64,000 nucleotides of DNA from Symbiodinium kawagutii (GCA_009767595.1 VSDK01012404.1:332796-396795), one strand, 5' to 3'. Numbered from the stretch's first letter, positions 42,546 to 54,260 are shown. The notes: generated by a model from the letters alone, not told the origin. Program-made: numbers and translations.

Positions 42546-42776
42546 GAAAAATCCATGGGCAGTAAATAGTGGAACGATGGTGATTTGGGTCAATATCAAG
42601 CAACCAACCAGTGGTGAACTAGTGACCGGTTCATGGTTAATAATAGGCCGGGTATAATAAGCAGCAATCATAGGGGATATACCAGCTATAAATGGCTATA
42701 GCCAACCAAATGATAGCTGGTTAATGGTGAATGATAGGGCATGATAACGAACTGGCTAGTAGTGGATATACCAACT

Positions 42777-42902
42777 ATATGGCGAGTTGGGTCAAGCAGT
42801 TCACCAACCGGTCATGGGGGATAACCGCCAAGAATGGTAGGGAAAACAAGGGCTAATGATGGGGAACCAGGGGGACCAAGGGTTTTGACCCATAGCCATT
42901 TG
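42777..42902 (-). mobile_element. Inverted-repeat element, family 1, reversed
   Basis: ATATGGCGAGTTGGGTCAAG ... GGTTTTGACCCATAGCCATT. Confidence 0.68.
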
Positions 42903-43690
42903 TGATCAATGATGGCTGATAAATGTTTGCCTAAGCTTGGTTCATCATGTTGGTTGTTTGACTAATGTTGGTCTAACAATAGTGATCGTTTGTGACTGAC
43001 TAATGATGGTTGAAAATTAATAGTAATCATTATTGATAATGGTGGTCAGTTCTTAGTAGTGGTTTAAAAGTGCAGATCAATACCCGTTGATGTTTAATGA
43101 TGGCTGCTAAATGATCAATGTACATTAGTGCATCCATGTTGGGTGACAAATTGAATAAATCGTTGATATATGGTTAACTCTACGGGTCAACAACTAATGA
43201 TCATGACTGATATAGGTCTGTGATCATGATTTGATCATGGTTGTAATGATGGCTTTTAGGAGTCCATGGTAAGCAGTCTGATACTGTTTTTGGAACAGCT
43301 ACTGGTAAGAATGGTTATTGAGGCCAATGATGACTGCTATATATTGATAATTGATGATAGTGATTAATGATGTGGTTGGCATGCAATGGGTAAATGGTAA
43401 ATACCTGGTAACACGTTTGATCAAAGTTAGATGATGACAATACGAGTTCATCCTAATGCAGGATCTACAGTCGCGTGCCATTTTTTGAAAACAACTCTGT
43501 GAGATGGTGAATCAAGCAGCACAAACGCTGATATTGGTCCAGAACAGTCGAACATGGTCTGGCGGTGGATCAAAACCAAAATGACTAAACTAGTCTTCGT
43601 TGGGGCGGTCAGTCATTAGCCAACTTAACTAATGTAACACCAAGTGGCCTAAGTCTTTCTTCATGGACAAAGAACTGTTGACAAGGAGGT
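42903..43690. other. No gene seen; GATGGTTGAT-type sequence
   Basis: Long run of AATGATGGTTGA-like words, no open frame of note. Confidence 0.5.
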
Positions 43691-43743
43691 GCTGTTGTGC
43701 AGGGCACATCTCTTATCTCAGCTATGACTGGTGCCTTTCCTGA

Positions 43744-43971
43744 TTATAGCAAACAAAGGTGGAACTTTTCGGACAATGGAAAATCACCAACTGGCCTTGA
43801 ATCAGTCTCTATGGAGAACACGTATTGTCTGTATTGTTTACCATTTTGTGCCAAAAAAAGTTGTGTTGAGCCAGCATTCAAATAAGTAGATGCCATTAAG
43901 ATTGGTAAAGGCCACTCCTGATGTCCAACACCAATCTTCAACCTAATGGGTTGATTGAGAACTGGGTCCAA
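43744..43971 (-). CDS. Candidate exon
   Basis: A 75-codon frame: NQPIRLKIGVGHQEWPLPIL, AQNGKQYRQYVFSIETDSRP. The plus strand also has a 62-codon frame (43697-43885). Confidence 0.45.
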   Translation of the reverse strand: MDPVLNQPIRLKIGVGHQEWPLPILMASTYLNAGSTQLFLAQNGKQYRQYVFSIETDSRPVGDFPLSEKFHLCLL

Positions 43972-44109
43972 ATCGTGGGTGACATGAGAAATTGTTGACA
44001 GTATCAGCCGGACTGGTTGAGATCATCAACTAATCATTAAAGATTGGTGAACAATGCTCAAACTGATAAATATGTGCACTGTGTGTAAATACACAATATG
44101 ACTACTTTA

Positions 44110-44345
44110 GAATTCAGACTTTTCATCCTTATGTAGCTTCTGGTCCGCTTTGACAACATTTGCCCAAAATTTCACTGACATCAGTTGGCCTGCGCCAAAT
44201 CCGTAACGATGGTGACATAGCTTGGCATTTCTTCGATGCTTTCGATGGAAATGGGTTTGCCCACATCCTGCGCTGTCCACTGCCACAGGGAGGTTATGGT
44301 GAGGCAGTCCCATTTGCTTCAGCATAAAATCGTGCTTCATTGCGG
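44110..44345 (-). CDS. Candidate exon
   Basis: A long frame (KHDFMLKQMGLPHHNLPVAV) spans the patch. Inside it, after GCGCAG/G, another frame reads DVGKPISIESIEEMPSYVTI then VTDLAQ. The latter looks most like real protein, so the exon may be only 44186-44270. Confidence 0.5.
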
Positions 44346-44467
44346 TGCTTCTCAAGTTATAGGGGTACCCCCAGTTATCATGCACTGCATTAACATGCAT
44401 TAACCATTTACATTACTAAACCAACCATAACTTGGGTGCCCCCGAACTGGCTTCAGAAACCACCGCA
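44341..44467 (+). mobile_element. Inverted-repeat element, family 2
   Basis: TGCGGTGCTTCTCAAGTTAT and GGGGTACCCCC at the left; CTTGGGTGCCCCCGAACTGG and CAGAAACCACCGCA at the right. Confidence 0.65.
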
Positions 44468-44519
44468 TTTGGCTTCATTGATGGTATGCTGGTGTTGTTG
44501 GATAGCAACTGTTGGGACC

Positions 44520-44700
44520 TCAAATAGCTATGGCGCAGGATTTGCCGCAAGGCCACCTTCGCTGGGTCCCCAGGTGACTCGGAGCAGCCAGCTCTCCACT
44601 ACTTGGTGTAGCTTGCTGGTTCTGTGTGTTGAGAGATCCCAGAATGGTTGGCTGGCTGGTGGATCGAAAACATTGTCTATTTTCCCACGTAATTCTTAAC
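44520..44700 (-). CDS. Candidate exon, weak
   Basis: Reads TSQPTILGSLNTQNQQATPS; openness only. Confidence 0.35.
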
Positions 44701-44869
44701 AAGTGGTTGGTTGACTACTATGTTTCCTAGGGGTTGAAACCACCAACTAGTTTGGATCTTTTATGATCATTCAAAAGTCATCCGGTTCATCAAACCATCA
44801 GCCGACAAAATGTAAACTATAGCAAACAATCAGCAAGGTTGGATGGCTAGTGATGGCTGGTCTATTTTT

Positions 44870-45156
44870 TCAATTTTCGGTCGAACCAAAGATCTGCAGA
44901 CCCACCAGTTCGAACGACAGTCGTCCTCCGGGTCGATGGTGGAGCCCCGTGTGGATCCACCAGCAAGCTGCTTCACCTGACAAGAAGCTGAGTTTTGATC
45001 GTTTCTTCTCCTCCTTTTCCTCCCTTGTCTTCGTCCTCTTCTCTTCGTCTTCTCCTTGTCTTCTCTTAGCTTCTTCTTTTTAAGTGAATTCTTATCCTTC
45101 TCTTCTCTTCCCCCAGCAAAGCTTTTCTGGGTCTCACTGTCTTCGTGCCATGTCAA
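44870..45156 (-). CDS. Candidate exon, Lys/Arg/Glu-rich
   Basis: Reads KSFAGGREEKDKNSLKKKKL then KRRGRRQGRKRRRRNDQNSA, and after a CAG/G site VKQLAGGSTRGSTIDPEDDC. The basic run reflects a CTTCTCCTTC-rich tract and may be non-coding polypyrimidine upstream of the acceptor. Confidence 0.45.
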
Positions 45157-45465
45157 AGCAAAGCTTTATGCGGATCATAAACCGACTTTGAATCCTCAAC
45201 CATTGTCAATTGATCATAATTATTCACCATATCATGAACCTGAGGATGGCAAGGTAAAGCCAGTCGTCAGACCAGCTCCACAGGTCAATCATGTTAAACC
45301 GTTGGTTGAATATGATGTTTTGACAGTTGGCCGATTGACACATGATAGGTGACTGCTTAAAAATGCTTAAGCCATGATAGGTGATGGTTTTAGACTAAGC
45401 CGGTTTCCTTCCACGAGCTCTTTCATGGCCACAAATTAGCGATCAACTCAAATGACCAAACAGTA

Positions 45466-45571
45466 CCCTATGCTTCCAGTTATCATTCTGGTAGGCAACC
45501 AGCCAGCTGCTTTCCACCGTTGTTGTAACAGGGGTTGATTACCTACTAGAATGGTGACTGGAAGCATAGGG
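45466..45571 (+). mobile_element. Inverted-repeat element, family 3
   Basis: CCCTATGCTTCCAGTTATCA ... TGGTGACTGGAAGCATAGGG. Confidence 0.75.
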
Positions 45572-46600
45572 AATCATCAACTAAAACTAAGCACTTGGAT
45601 ACTTCATCAGCAACTGACCAACTGGCATGGAAACTAACCAATCTACCCATCAACCAAACCATGGTTGCCCCTTATCACCCATCAATCAACAATCATCAAG
45701 CATCATTAATCATTCATCAACCCTTACCCATTAAGTTGATGAACACTAACCAGTCACAACAACTCACCAAGCAGTCAAAAAAATCGGCCAACCACTCATT
45801 AATCAACCCTTAACCATTCATTAACTTGCAGTCACCACCATCAACTCACCAGTCGCTGGGCGCGCCGATGCCGGCAAGAACTCCAAGAAGGTTTCCCTGG
45901 CAGCGGATGCGAATGCGACGCCAACAAATGGTACAAGGAGAGACAGATATGAATGGCTAATGGCACCATTCGTTGGCTGGTTCATTCAATGGTTGGTTAG
46001 TAAATTCATGGTTGGTTAATTGTTCGTGAACGCTTAGTAATGGCTGGTTCGCTCAATGGTTGGTACTGGATAGTGGAATTTTGCACGACTGGTTAGTAAA
46101 TAGCTGGTTAGTTCATGGTTGGTTGTGAATAAAAAAAGATCATGAGGAACAATAATGGTGAATCAATGATTAAATTGATGAATAATATTAATGGTTAACA
46201 ATGTGGTGAAAGAAAACTAAGAACTGTAAGACGGATCAAGCCACAACCATTGGAGAGAAACTGGTGAGCATGGTGAGCACCATGACGGCTTGTGGTTTAC
46301 TCTATTGCGCATGATGATTGATAACAACCGTTGCGAACAGTCATTCACCATTCACCGTCACTTCTCCTTATCAATCGTTCTTGACCACTATCAACATCGT
46401 TAGTCATTGTATGTCATTGTTTACCCTTTTCCACGCCTTAGATTCATGATTGTGCTAGTCCTGACTGAAATTAAGCATTGTGAGATATAAACAAGGAAAC
46501 ATGTTCAGGATCTCTCAATGAGGAGCCTTGCATGATCATTGATATTGTGAGCTATCCTTCCCCACATTCAATTGCGGCTTGGTATGGATGAATGGTTACC
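45572..46600. other. Low-complexity region with one small GC island
   Basis: CAACCATTCATCAACC words on the left, GGTTGGTTAG words on the right. The island at 45850-45960 is open on both strands (plus: GRADAGKNSKKVSLAADANA; minus: VPFVGVAFASAARETFLEFL), so an exon is possible but unassigned. Confidence 0.35.
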
Positions 46601-46604
46601 ATGC

Positions 46605-46800
46605 ATCACAGATCTGGTGGTGGCTCACTCAAGCGCTTGCCCAAAACATGCCAAGGGCGCATAAAGGATGCCACGTGAATGTTCACACAAAGAGAGCAGC
46701 ACATGTTGAGTAGGCGGCAAACGTCTTTCAGGGCCTCGATTAAGCAATGGCTCAAGACATTATTGGGTGTGGCAATTGGATTGACATACTTGGGATTGTC
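46605..46800 (-). CDS. Candidate exon
   Basis: Reads DNPKYVNPIATPNNVLSHCL, IEALKDVCRLLNMCCSLCVN and MRPWHVLGKRLSEPPPDL. Well-balanced sequence of 64 codons; not recognised. Confidence 0.55.
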
Positions 46801-46979
46801 CACAAATGGTGTTACCTACTGATCATCCAAGACTAACCATTTTTGGCAGGGAAACTACTAATTTTGTGGGTACACCATTTTGGACAAACCCACTTGACCG
46901 GTCACACTCACTAGAGAAGTGCCATAGCTGTTTTGAAATAAGCATGGCTATAAAGCCTATAACCTATAACCACCTTATA

Positions 46980-47165
46980 GACGGCTAGATGAATTGAAAC
47001 TAACCTTGGTGAATGTAACTGCTTCCAAACATGCAAACCTTTTTGGCCTTAGGACAAATGCGGAAAGGATGCTGGTTTTGACACAAAGCCAACTCGGGAT
47101 CAAAAGCGCCAAACAATCGCTTGTCAATCCATCATGGCTGCAGAAAAAATGCCCCCGCAGGATGT
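46980..47165 (-). CDS. Candidate exon, frame uncertain
   Basis: A strong acceptor CATTTTTTCTGCAG is followed by DGLTSDCLALLIPSWLCVKT in one frame; another frame reads LFGAFDPELALCQNQHPFRI. Confidence 0.45.
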
Positions 47166-47439
47166 GTGGTAAAATAAACAGTGCATGTCTATAAGTCTGA
47201 TGCTGGTTCATTATAGCTCATTTCTGTCCATCCGTGATCAATAAACCAGAGATGACTTTGGTTCACAATCAGGCAAGACTACTTATACCTTAATATTTGT
47301 TAGCAGTTGCCTCTAGGATCTTTAAGGTATGTAAACACAATGATCAGTTATTGGACCAATAAATCATCATCTAATAGACAAACCAAAGCCATCTAATTGT
47401 CAATGATAACTCCAGTCGTCCAAGACGTGTTGACCTATC

Positions 47440-47630
47440 AGTCTTTGCTCCCCATGAGGTAGGGACCATCCCTGGCTCCCAAGCCACTTCCACTCGATAT
47501 TAATGGCTCGCTAAGCTGTACCTGTGTGACTTCTGAGGAGCTGACAGCTAGGTATAAGTCCGTGGCCACGTTGGGATGCACCTGGTTAGAGCTCAAATGT
47601 CGATTGCTACCCACAGCTCCTAACATGGAC
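47440..47630 (-). CDS. Candidate exon
   Basis: Reads NQVHPNVATDLYLAVSSSEV then TQVQLSEPLISSGSGLGARD. Confidence 0.5.
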
Positions 47631-47838
47631 TTTGCAGCATGAGAATCAGCACGTATAAAACTAGAAAAGCCTCAAACGTGGGATGCTCACTTACTAGTTT
47701 TGGTAGAAATCAATGTATCCTGAATTTCAACTGGTTGCTCACACTACGATTTGCAGTTGTGGGAACTTTGAGAGCCAAATTAAGGTCAACTGAACAAGCA
47801 ACTCGAAATCAACAGCTGAGGGACACTGACGACACCTG

Positions 47839-47935
47839 ACCCTATGCTTGTAGGAGGTAACCAACCCCAGTTACAACAAGCTTGTAGGAACCAGAACTGG
47901 TTATCTACTATTTCATGGTACCTTAAGGCTTGGGG
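47839..47935 (+). mobile_element. Inverted-repeat element, family 3, diverged
   Basis: ACCCTATGCTTGTAGGAGGT, internal AACCCCAGTTACAACAAG; right end degenerate (CCTTAAGGCTTGGGG). Confidence 0.6.
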
Positions 47936-48168
47936 TGATGTGAACAAAAAACTGGTGCACAACTGTTGGTAGATCCTCGCAGCTACTTGGGTGATGTAAA
48001 ATGCGGCAGAATCAAAAAGACTCAACATATATGCACATGTAGTTAATTTTAATTACATATATTCAGCGCAAATATCGGATCCTCAAACAAAAAAGGATGT
48101 GTTTCAACTATTTCATGTCTTCAGATTTGCTCACGAAGTATCTACCATGGACCATGTGGCAAAGATCT

Positions 48169-48280
48169 ACTGGGTGGTGGTTTCAACCCCATATGACAAA
48201 TATTGGTCAACAAACCATTAATTAATTAATAATCATTAGGGAAAACAAAAAAAGCAATCAAACCAAACCACCAAGCAGTT
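48169..48280 (+). mobile_element. Inverted-repeat element, family 4
   Basis: ACTGGGTGGTGGTTTCAACC ... CAAACCAAACCACCAAGCAG. Confidence 0.68.
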
Positions 48281-48329
48281 TAAGAAAGGCTCTCGCCTTA
48301 AGTGACCTCTGAGTCCCAAAGCATTTAAA

Positions 48330-48490
48330 CCAAGCCACTGAAACACTGATACACAGCCTTCCAAGATACACCCAGTCCAAGCAAGGAAACCAACACTCGC
48401 ACCGCCTGCACCAACCGATGCATGGCGGTGAAGACTTCAGTGACCCAACGAAGTTCAAAAGTCGGAGAGTTTTCTTCCTGCAGAGTCGGG
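48330..48490 (-). CDS. Candidate exon with acceptor, helical
   Basis: After GACTCTGCAG/G, reads EENSPTFELRWVTEVFTAMH and RLVQAVRVLVSLLGLGVSWK. A longer overlapping frame (48258-48560) reads less naturally. Confidence 0.55.
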
Positions 48491-48561
48491 TGGTGGGTTG
48501 GTTGGATTGGGCTGGCTCTTTGGTTGGCTGCTTGTGTGGAAATGAGTCGCCCCGAATCATC

Positions 48562-48674
48562 TACAAGGTGGCCCCCCTTAGTTAGCTAAGTTGGCTTATA
48601 ACTAGGGTAACTACCAGATATGGAAGATACAACTACAGTTAAATCAACTTATAACCAGGGGGGCCCCCACCTTG
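48562..48674 (+). mobile_element. Inverted-repeat element, GGGGGCCCCC type
   Basis: TACAAGGTGGCCCCCCTTAG ... CCAGGGGGGCCCCCACCTTG; both arms include CTTATAAC. Single copy seen. Confidence 0.6.
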
Positions 48675-48819
48675 TATTGATGCTAAGTGAGTGATGTGCC
48701 TGTCCATCACAGGCGGCGGCGGTGTATCTCACAGATCCGCCATCTCACAGATCTCATCCTTACTCCATTGAGCCATGAAGTTTCATCCTGTTTCATCGTG
48801 CCGCAACAGTGACCTGAAC

Positions 48820-48918
48820 CATGAAGTGCAATCAAGTGCAATGAAGTGCAATCAAGTGCAATCAAGTGCAATGAAGCGCAATGAAGTGCAATGAAGTGCA
48901 ATGAAGTGCAATGAAGTG
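48820..48918 (+). repeat. 10-bp minisatellite
   Basis: Units AATGAAGTGC and AATCAAGTGC repeated about ten times without spacers. Confidence 0.85.
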
Positions 48919-48964
48919 CATGAGTTTCAAGGCTGCACAAGTCTCCCAACCGGTTGCACGGTGT

Positions 48965-49062
48965 CACCAAGTCCCAACCACCCGCAGTTTCACACGCCCC
49001 CCAGCGTCCAGCTCATCGACATAGGAGCCCTGCTGCAAACGCTCATGCCTCGGGCGATACGT
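48965..49062 (-). CDS. Candidate short exon
   Basis: Reads PRHERLQQGSYVDELDAGGR then VKLRVVGTW. The plus strand (VQLIDIGALLQTLMPRAIRG) is equally plausible. Confidence 0.4.
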
Positions 49063-49179
49063 GGATCGTCGATGATCATCGTGGATCATCGTGGATGTGT
49101 CCAAGCCTACTTAAGGAATTGATGTCACTTGGGTTCACTTGGTAAGTAGAGTATGTTGAGGTGACAGAAACCGATAACC

Positions 49180-49422
49180 CCCACGAGATCCCGACAGTAA
49201 GCGTTGCCGATGTTCGTCTTCCTTTCGGAAACGCTCGAAATATCCCAGGCCTTGGACAGCGGGATCTGAAGCATGGCGGCTGATGAAAGTGTGAACGGCA
49301 CTGACCAACAAAGCATGGCGGCTGATTGCTCGTGCCCGCCAACAAACATGTGTAACTGCTGCAGTAAGAAAGCATTGGTGGGCAGCCTTGGCACTGAGCA
49401 AACAGCCCGAACCAACAAGCAA
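49180..49422 (-). CDS. Candidate exon
   Basis: All three minus frames are open; the most protein-like part is DPAVQGLGYFERFRKEDEHR then QRLLSGSRGGYRFLSP. Confidence 0.4.
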
Positions 49423-49639
49423 GGGGGATCATCAACTATAGCATTGGTGTACATTGATAGACGATGTACGTTTCAGTCCTTCTTGGGGGTTAACCCAGAC
49501 TCATAATCAACTTTAACCAAAACAAAACAGGAAGATAAATATGGATATTGAATGATATTGACATACATGCATATACCGCCCAGAAAGCAACTGACATATC
49601 ACTGGTACTCGAGCTGAAAAAACTAGTGGTTCAGTGGTT

Positions 49640-49800
49640 CACCTTCAACAACTTTGTGATTGGGGTACTGTCGATGCACACATGATGACATGCATTCTGA
49701 CCACATGCCTCAGAAGCTGATTGATTCTCCCTGGTCTGATGGTACGTGCGCAAGAAATCCTGTGATGTTTCATGAATCGCTATTCTGCTTGGTGCTTGAA
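49640..49800 (-). CDS. Candidate exon
   Basis: Reads SRIAIHETSQDFLRTYHQTR then ENQSASEACGQNACHHVCID. Confidence 0.5.
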
Positions 49801-49998
49801 CCACCCCCATGAAAAATGGGCTTGTCAACCAACCATGGGTTACTACTAGTGAATAGACCACCCCTGGTAGCTTCAACTGACTCCCCCTTTGAAGGGCCAT
49901 AAAGATACCCCCACCCATAGTTCACCACTTTTCTCCATAGTCAACCGCACTTAACCCTAGAAAACCACACTTACCCATAGAAAACAACCCACGGTTCA

Positions 49999-50405
49999 TC
50001 AGCTTCGCAGCTTCCCCGGCGCGCTGAGCTTCCCCAACCGATGAGCTTGGACAGCAACATGCTGAGCACGCTCACCAGGTGGCCCATGCAATCCACGAAG
50101 TCCGCTCTGGGCTTCGGCCTCGGCGCGGCGCAACGTGGCAGCTGGATCCAACCATGGATGGCCCTCGTGGGAAAAAATGGTCCATTGAAATGATGTAGAA
50201 TGTAGAACAACTTGAAGCATCTCCGAGTTTGTGGATCCGAAAATCTTGATATTTAGTTCCTGCATCCCCATGAATATCCTACTTCTCCCATCCGAAAAAA
50301 ACACCGCTGGCTTCCCTGCCTTCCACAGGCTTGGCAAGTTTACGGGCGAGGGCCAGGGTATGGCCAGGTAAGTGATGGTGAGTGGCAAAGGAGCTACAAT
50401 TCTGC
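49999..50405 (-). CDS. Candidate long exon
   Basis: A 139-codon open frame: PLPLTITYLAIPWPSPVNLP, FMGMQELNIKIFGSTNSEML, then an Ala/Arg-rich end. In the last third another frame reads PRADFVDCMGHLVSVLSMLL, so the exon may end earlier. Length makes it one of the better calls. Confidence 0.5.
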
Positions 50406-50594
50406 TTTCAGTTACCATGATGAGTTGGAAACCCCAGTTACAACAAGCTGGTACCAGAACTGGTTAATCCCTTCCTCGTCTTACTGAACCTCCCCCTGAT
50501 ATAAAAAAACCACCTTGGGGGTGGGATCTCCTACCACCTTGGGGGTGCACTTCATGGTAAGTGGGGAAGGGATTACCAGCCCACCATGGCAACT

Positions 50595-50720
50595 GATGTA
50601 ACTGGAAGCATCAGCAATCACCACAGTTCCAAAGCCAGGAGGGCTGAGCTGCCGGGCTGCCCCGGACTCGCCATGTCGCGACACAGCTCTGCGAGGGATG
50701 CGAACTGCCAGGAGCACATG
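50595..50720 (-). CDS. Candidate exon
   Basis: Reads LLAVRIPRRAVSRHGESGAA then PPGFGTVVIADASSYISCHG. Confidence 0.45.
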
Positions 50721-50934
50721 TGGCCTCGCGGCCGGGTCCGGGGGTGGTCTGGTAACGATCTCATGTGATCTCCAAATGACATCCTCAGAAAAATCCTCTA
50801 ACTAATGAAATCAAATGAATGTAGGGGATCTCCAAATCCTCCAGCCGCAGTCTGTTTTAGATGATCAAGAGCTGATTTTAGGGGCCCCCAAGTTGAGAAA
50901 CAACCATTCGTATATCCAAGCTATACTTGAAGAA

Positions 50935-51115
50935 TATGCCGAACAATGTGGATCCCAATGTGGATCCCATCACCAAGGCTTCCGGACACAGCTTTTGGAG
51001 GTCTTCGGGCCTCAAACGCAGGGCGTTTTGAGGCGCAGTTGGGGTGACCGAGACGTTTTTGGTCCCACATGGGGGAGTGGACTCCCCAAGAAAGGCCGGG
51101 CACCACTTCCTCCCT
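50935..51115 (-). CDS. Candidate exon
   Basis: Reads SPMWDQKRLGHPNCASKRPA then KAVSGSLGDGIHIGIHIVRH. Confidence 0.45.
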
Positions 51116-51159
51116 AAAAATACCGCTTCTTTGATGCTTGGGCATCAGCGTCGAAACTA

Positions 51160-51384
51160 AAACCCATGATGGGCCCATGCGAGTTTCCGCTTTAAACTAT
51201 TGGGATGTCCAATGCAGTCATTCCATCTTTGCGATTTGCACTGACCTTCCCTTCCAGGAAAGTGCAACGTTGTGTCGGTTTCATCCGATGGACCACTGTA
51301 CCCTCCGAGCCCGACACTTCTTCTCATCCAAATGGTCAAGAGGCGATGGCAACTGCCCACTCGCAACCAACCAACAGGGGTCAT
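51160..51384 (-). CDS. Candidate exon
   Basis: Reads GYSGPSDETDTTLHFPGREG then QRWNDCIGHPNSLKRKLAWA in a 75-codon frame. Confidence 0.45.
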
Positions 51385-51774
51385 CCTATGTAGCCATGAC
51401 TTTATTGTCTTACTCAGCTATCAGCTTGCGTCGCATCAATAGATCTCCGTTGTTATAAAGGACTAACCAAGCAAGCAACCGGTAACAGTCGGTATATCCC
51501 CCTGTTGCTGTTGCTGTTGTTGTTGCTGTGGTGGTACTTGTTGTGCACGATATCTCCAATGGTGTCAAGTGACAAGTGGTTGTAAGCCATGACCAGGCAC
51601 AGGAAACGGAAGTTGGGATGTTCACCCACCATCGTTACCCTCCGGTGATCTAAACTGGCAATGGAAAATCCGCTATTTCTATGTGGTTTCCTAGGGCTTG
51701 CCATAAAAAAGGCTGGATTTTCCATCTTTTTCCATCATTTTCCGTGGTTTGTTCACCATCAGTTACTAGTTGGT

Positions 51775-51880
51775 TGGTTGGTTGGTTTTCCATGATTTTC
51801 CATGATGTTCCATTGTTTTCCATGATTTTCCATGGTTTTCCATGATTCTCCATGGCTTTCCACAATTTTCCATTGCCAGG
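51775..51880 (+). repeat. TTTTCCATGA minisatellite
   Basis: Repeats of TTTTCCATGATTTTCCATGG; related arrays at 34565-34680 (same strand) and 5137-5206 (opposite strand). Confidence 0.7.
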
Positions 51881-52059
51881 TTCGTTCACAATCACTTACC
51901 ACTTGGTTGGTTCTGTCCCATCGCTGCTATCCATGGCCGTTGGTTTGTCCATCCCTCGCCGCCACGGCACGTCAGTGGGGCGGATCCCCCCCCTGGGAGC
52001 TCATCGAACGCACTGTCCTGGGGCAGCCAACAACTATTGGAACAATGATTAATTAGGAA

Positions 52060-52340
52060 AGGTGAAATGATGGTCAATTGATGGTTAGTTGATGGTTTGT
52101 TGATGGTTAAAATTGATGGTTCGTTGATGGTTAGTTGATGGTTAAAATTGATGGTTAGTTGATGGTTAATGGTTACCAATGGTTACTTACTGGTTATTTG
52201 ATTGTTAATGATGGTGAATTGATGGTTGCTTGATGGTTAATTGATGCCTGGTGGATGGTGGATGGCTAATTGATGGTGAAATTGATAGTTGATGGATGGT
52301 TGATCATGGTTCATCTTGGCTAATTGATGGTTATTTGACA
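52060..52340 (+). repeat. TTGATGGTTAG tandem repeat
   Basis: Variants of GTTGATGGTTAGTTGATGG over about 280 bp; no gene. Confidence 0.75.
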
Positions 52341-52619
52341 GTTGATGGTTCACTGATTGCTAATGAATGGTCAAGCAACGCTTAGTTAGTTATTTATTCA
52401 TGGTGCTGGGCAAAAAATGCTAGTAATAATCCTGGTGGATAATGTGGTGGCTGTTGACAATGATTGATACAAGTAGTGCTAAATCATGTTAAATGATGTG
52501 ATGCTTACCTCCATGGAAACACTCCCAAATGATTCCAAATGAAGGTAAAAACAAAGCAAACAAGCACCCAGACCAGTAGTCCACCCCAAACGGAGACTTT
52601 GCTGTGGAGCCGCCTTCAA

Positions 52620-52800
52620 TTCTCTTTTGAAAAGTCACACGAAAAGCATTGACGGAAGGGACCAAGGAGAGAATGACCTAGCAACTGCAGAATCATGGAT
52701 ATTGCTTCAGAAAATGTGAGGCAGGGAAAGCCCCTGCTTTTCCTGGGGAATTCTTGCTCTAGATTTTGGAAGAACGTCTGCTTGGTCCTCAAACCACAAA
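52620..52800 (-). CDS. Candidate exon
   Basis: Reads RTKQTFFQNLEQEFPRKSRG, then LTFSEAISMILQLLGHSLLG. Confidence 0.5.
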
Positions 52801-52879
52801 GAACTGGGCAACATCCAAGAGAAACCACCATCTATCGTGGCTATCTTCGCTGTGTGTTGGGCTGCGTCCCGGAGATTGA

Positions 52880-53010
52880 TTGCTTAAAAGTTTCCACCTT
52901 GCAACTGACCAGTGGATAGCTTCCGCCAAGGTTGCAGATTCAAAAGGCTTCACCCACTCAATGCTACATCCTGATGGGAAATCAACGCCTCATCTTCACA
53001 TACTTTCACC
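52880..53010 (-). CDS. Candidate exon with acceptor
   Basis: After CATCAG, reads CSIEWVKPFESATLAEAIHW then SVARWKLLSNQSPG. Confidence 0.5.
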
Positions 53011-53074
53011 GGGGACCAACAATGATGCCGTTTCGTGGGAAAACAACAACTACTCAACAATTCTTGGGTCCCTC

Positions 53075-53204
53075 CTGGAAAGCACCCATGTTGTGAGTTC
53101 CACCACTGAGAGCCCTCACATCATCATCGGCCCGACTGCCATCCAAGTACACCTGGCGTTGGGTCGCTGTAAGAGGTGCGAGTACTTGAGGGACCTGGTT
53201 CCCT
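53075..53204 (-). CDS. Candidate exon with a strong acceptor
   Basis: Polypyrimidine then TTTTTTGCAG/GG precedes NQVPQVLAPLTATQRQVYLD and GSRADDDVRALSGGTHNMGA. Among the best-supported exons. The 145-codon plus-strand frame over this region is then a shadow. Confidence 0.65.
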
Positions 53205-53672
53205 GCAAAAAATTGGAAGGTGAATCATGGTCCATTCCAATTCGTGCAACCCATTGGAATGCCGGTTGTGTTTGTTTTATCCCACTGAACGTGTCGAACG
53301 AATCCAAGAAAAGATAATGCAACGTAATGTAAGTATCAGAGTTTGAGAGAGTAATCATCCCATTCAAACTATATGCTCAAATTTCTTTTCTTCAGCAATT
53401 TTCAAGTCCCAGACTCAGAAAGCTCTGCTTGAAGTTTCTAAGCAAGGATACGACTTCCAAGCTGCGGTCCCAGCCCTATCACCAGAGTCAAATGGGTCTG
53501 AGTCAGTTGCCATCAGAGTCTGGAAGGGTAGATAAGCTTGACAATATCTTATAATTTACTATGACATCGCACCCAATGAACGCATGAAGCTGATGCAGCG
53601 CTGAAAGGTCCTAATAAATCGATAAATGTTCAAAGACAAAGCAAACACGAGTGACACTATTAATTACCTCTA

Positions 53673-53780
53673 CCCTAGGCTTCCAGTTGCCATGAAATAC
53701 TGAGTAACCAGCTGGTTTCTACCATGGCTGTAAGTGGAGTTGGTTACCTACGATTTCACGTAGACCTGAAAGCACAAGGC
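53673..53780 (+). mobile_element. Inverted-repeat element, family 3, diverged
   Basis: CCCTAGGCTTCCAGTTGCCA, GTTGGTTACCTACGATTTCA; right end AAAGCACAAGG. Confidence 0.6.
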
Positions 53781-54079
53781 TGCAACTGTGGATACAGTTT
53801 CTCCACAAGTCTGGCATCACAGCTGAGACTCCAGCTGGCTTTTTTTTAACCCAAGATTCTGTTGTTTAAGAGATGTTGTACAGAGATTATCATTGATTAT
53901 AATGTGTTTAAGAGATGTATGATGTTTTAGAGATTAATTACAGTGCTTGGAAAATAGTCGAATGGTTTTTAAAAGAGATTTACATTGTTCTTCAGAGAAC
54001 AGCGCTTCAGCAAAGCGGTGCACCCATTAGACCTCCCATCTCTATTTAGATTCAGATGAGTCGCACTGCATGCCCAAGT

Positions 54080-54260
54080 GTGAGCATCAACTCATCCCTG
54101 CGTGGCTGTGCTTGGCCTGGCTAATCACTGAACTTCGGATGGATTCGTCAGCGAAAGGGGGCTGGCCTCGGTCAAGTGCATCTTTTGGGCTGGGCAAGAT
54201 CGTGTGCCAAGCGGTTGAAAGGATCGCAGGGATAGTCAAAACCCGTGTGCACATGGTTCA
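54080..54260 (-). CDS. Candidate exon, strand uncertain
   Basis: Minus reads DALDRGQPPFADESIRSSVI; plus reads ASFGLGKIVCQAVERIAGIV. Both are open. Confidence 0.35.

Noticed and set aside
48820..48918. CRISPR-like short repeats
   Set aside because: Ten-base units are contiguous with no spacers, and the context is eukaryotic.
52880..53317. 145-codon plus-strand open frame
   Set aside because: The minus strand over the same bases has a strong acceptor and more protein-like sequence, so I treat the plus frame as antisense shadow.
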